DNA of 64,000 nucleotides from positions 1-64,000 of the forward strand of contig JTDA01000004.1 of the NCBI GenBank assembly GCA_000803105.1. Reading direction: 5' to 3'. Position 1 is the first letter of the stretch. Every line of letters begins with the position of its first letter. The notes beneath the pieces are model-generated. The model had not been told where the DNA came from. It searched no databases and was given only the letters and a program-made list of their open reading frames with translations. This stretch comes from Coprobacter secundus. GTDB taxonomy: Bacteria; Bacteroidota; Bacteroidia; Bacteroidales; Coprobacteraceae. A program made the position numbers and the translations under genes. This document shows, one piece after another, positions 63,557 to 64,000 of this stretch.

Positions 63557-63863
63557 TTATTCAAATATTCAAACAATAATTATATGTGCAAAGATAATAA
63601 ATCATAAATGAAAATAGAGCCCGCAAATAGCTTATTTTCCCTCATATCCATCTCAAAACCTAAATATCGGTCTTATGAAAATAACAATACCCGTCCTTAC
63701 AACAAAAGACTGACTGCATATATACATTATTACCCTTTATTAACTACCTAATTACTCTGTTTACAATATTTTGGTTTAAAGATAATTATTTATCGCTGAA
63801 CAAAAGCAAAAAGGCTGCATAATAACAAAATGCAACCTTTTTTCACACAAATATATTGAATCA
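63557..63863. other. Intergenic region with a terminator
   Basis: AT-rich DNA between the cyclophilin gene and the pckA end. The only structure I see is the pckA terminator listed separately; the rest should contain the promoter of the cyclophilin gene. Confidence 0.4.
63809..63843 (-). terminator. Terminator after pckA
   Basis: Read on the minus strand, GGTTGCAT and ATGCAGCC form an 8-base stem (one G-U pair) around about 11 bases, followed by TTTTTGC. It lies 21 bases beyond the pckA stop and fits an intrinsic terminator. Confidence 0.65.
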
Positions 63864-64000
63864 TCACTTATCCTTATCAGGTCCCACTACAATTAAAGCT
63901 TCCGATTCGGGACTCGTAGCATATTGTTTAAAGTTATCTGCATACTTTGAAGCAAGCTCTTTTGCCTTCTTTTCCCATTCCGCAACATCTTTATATGTAT
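63864..64000 (-). CDS. pckA: Phosphoenolpyruvate carboxykinase (ATP), 3' end only
   Basis: Only the last 44 codons lie in the window. The translation TYKDVAEWEKKAKELASKY, then NFKQYATSPESEALIVVGP, aligns with the C-terminus of Bacteroides PckA (which reads AQWNEKAKDLA and ends in GNEAGKALVAAGP). The enzyme converts oxaloacetate and ATP to PEP and CO2, or the reverse during succinate fermentation. The stop codon is at 63864-63866 on the minus strand. Confidence 0.8.
   Translation of the reverse strand, partial: TYKDVAEWEKKAKELASKYADNFKQYATSPESEALIVVGPDKDK

Overview
The window reads as a chromosomal segment of a Bacteroidales bacterium (Bacteroides, Parabacteroides or Barnesiellaceae-like; I cannot decide the genus). 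The evidence is a SusC/SusD polysaccharide utilisation locus (PUL) with a hybrid two-component sensor, fimbrillin/DUF3575/DUF5119 fimbrial genes, RteC-type conjugative-transposon regulator genes, TAnnTTTG-type -7 promoter elements and an ATP-dependent PEP carboxykinase.

Layout. 0.2-5.6 kb is mostly core or small accessory genes: thymidine kinase, an AI-2E family permease, a TSCPD protein, a peptide deformylase with an N-terminal export-type segment, an HxlR regulator, MmcQ/YjbR and a DUF305 protein. 6.1-28.9 kb is one co-directional PUL: SusC, SusD, FAS1 lipoprotein, two surface-protein candidates, GH20, NagP-like MFS permease, NagA, NagB, a second GH20, two paralogous TIM-barrel-like proteins that resemble divergent GH18 enzymes, and the hybrid sensor/AraC regulator. 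Together they would bind a GlcNAc-containing glycan, release GlcNAc, import it and convert GlcNAc-6-P to fructose-6-P; a GlcNAc kinase is not present. 29.0-31.7 kb is an accessory patch: a lone SIR2-like protein, an orphan ECF sigma factor, an acetyltransferase remnant and an IS3 transposase remnant.

31.8-44.4 kb is a minus-strand fimbrial cluster: a DUF3575 / DUF5119 / fimbrillin operon, a small lipoprotein, rubredoxin, two large paralogous fimbrillin-like lipoproteins and a TPR-membrane-HTH regulator. Four of its transcription units share one promoter layout, with a -7 element preceded by TGTACA boxes 39-41 and 96-97 bases upstream. This is the most interesting undescribed signal I found.

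44.9-52.9 kb is a mosaic integrated island ending at a tRNA-Lys gene. It holds three pieces of rteC, an organoarsenical operon (arsR, arsE-like, arsF, arsG, arsC, arsP) with a long palindromic operator laid over the arsR promoter, an HxlR / NAD(P)-binding oxidoreductase / MBL-like module, and a nonsense-mutated flavin-binding protein. The tRNA 3' end plus its terminator is duplicated 3.3 kb away, as expected for an attachment site.

53.4-64.0 kb is again backbone, all on the minus strand: recQ, UDP-glucose dehydrogenase and a polyprenyl phosphoglycosyltransferase (start of surface polysaccharide synthesis), a DUF349 protein, a solitary Cas6 with no array or other cas gene in view, an M16 peptidase, a lipoprotein cyclophilin, and the 3' end of pckA at the right edge.
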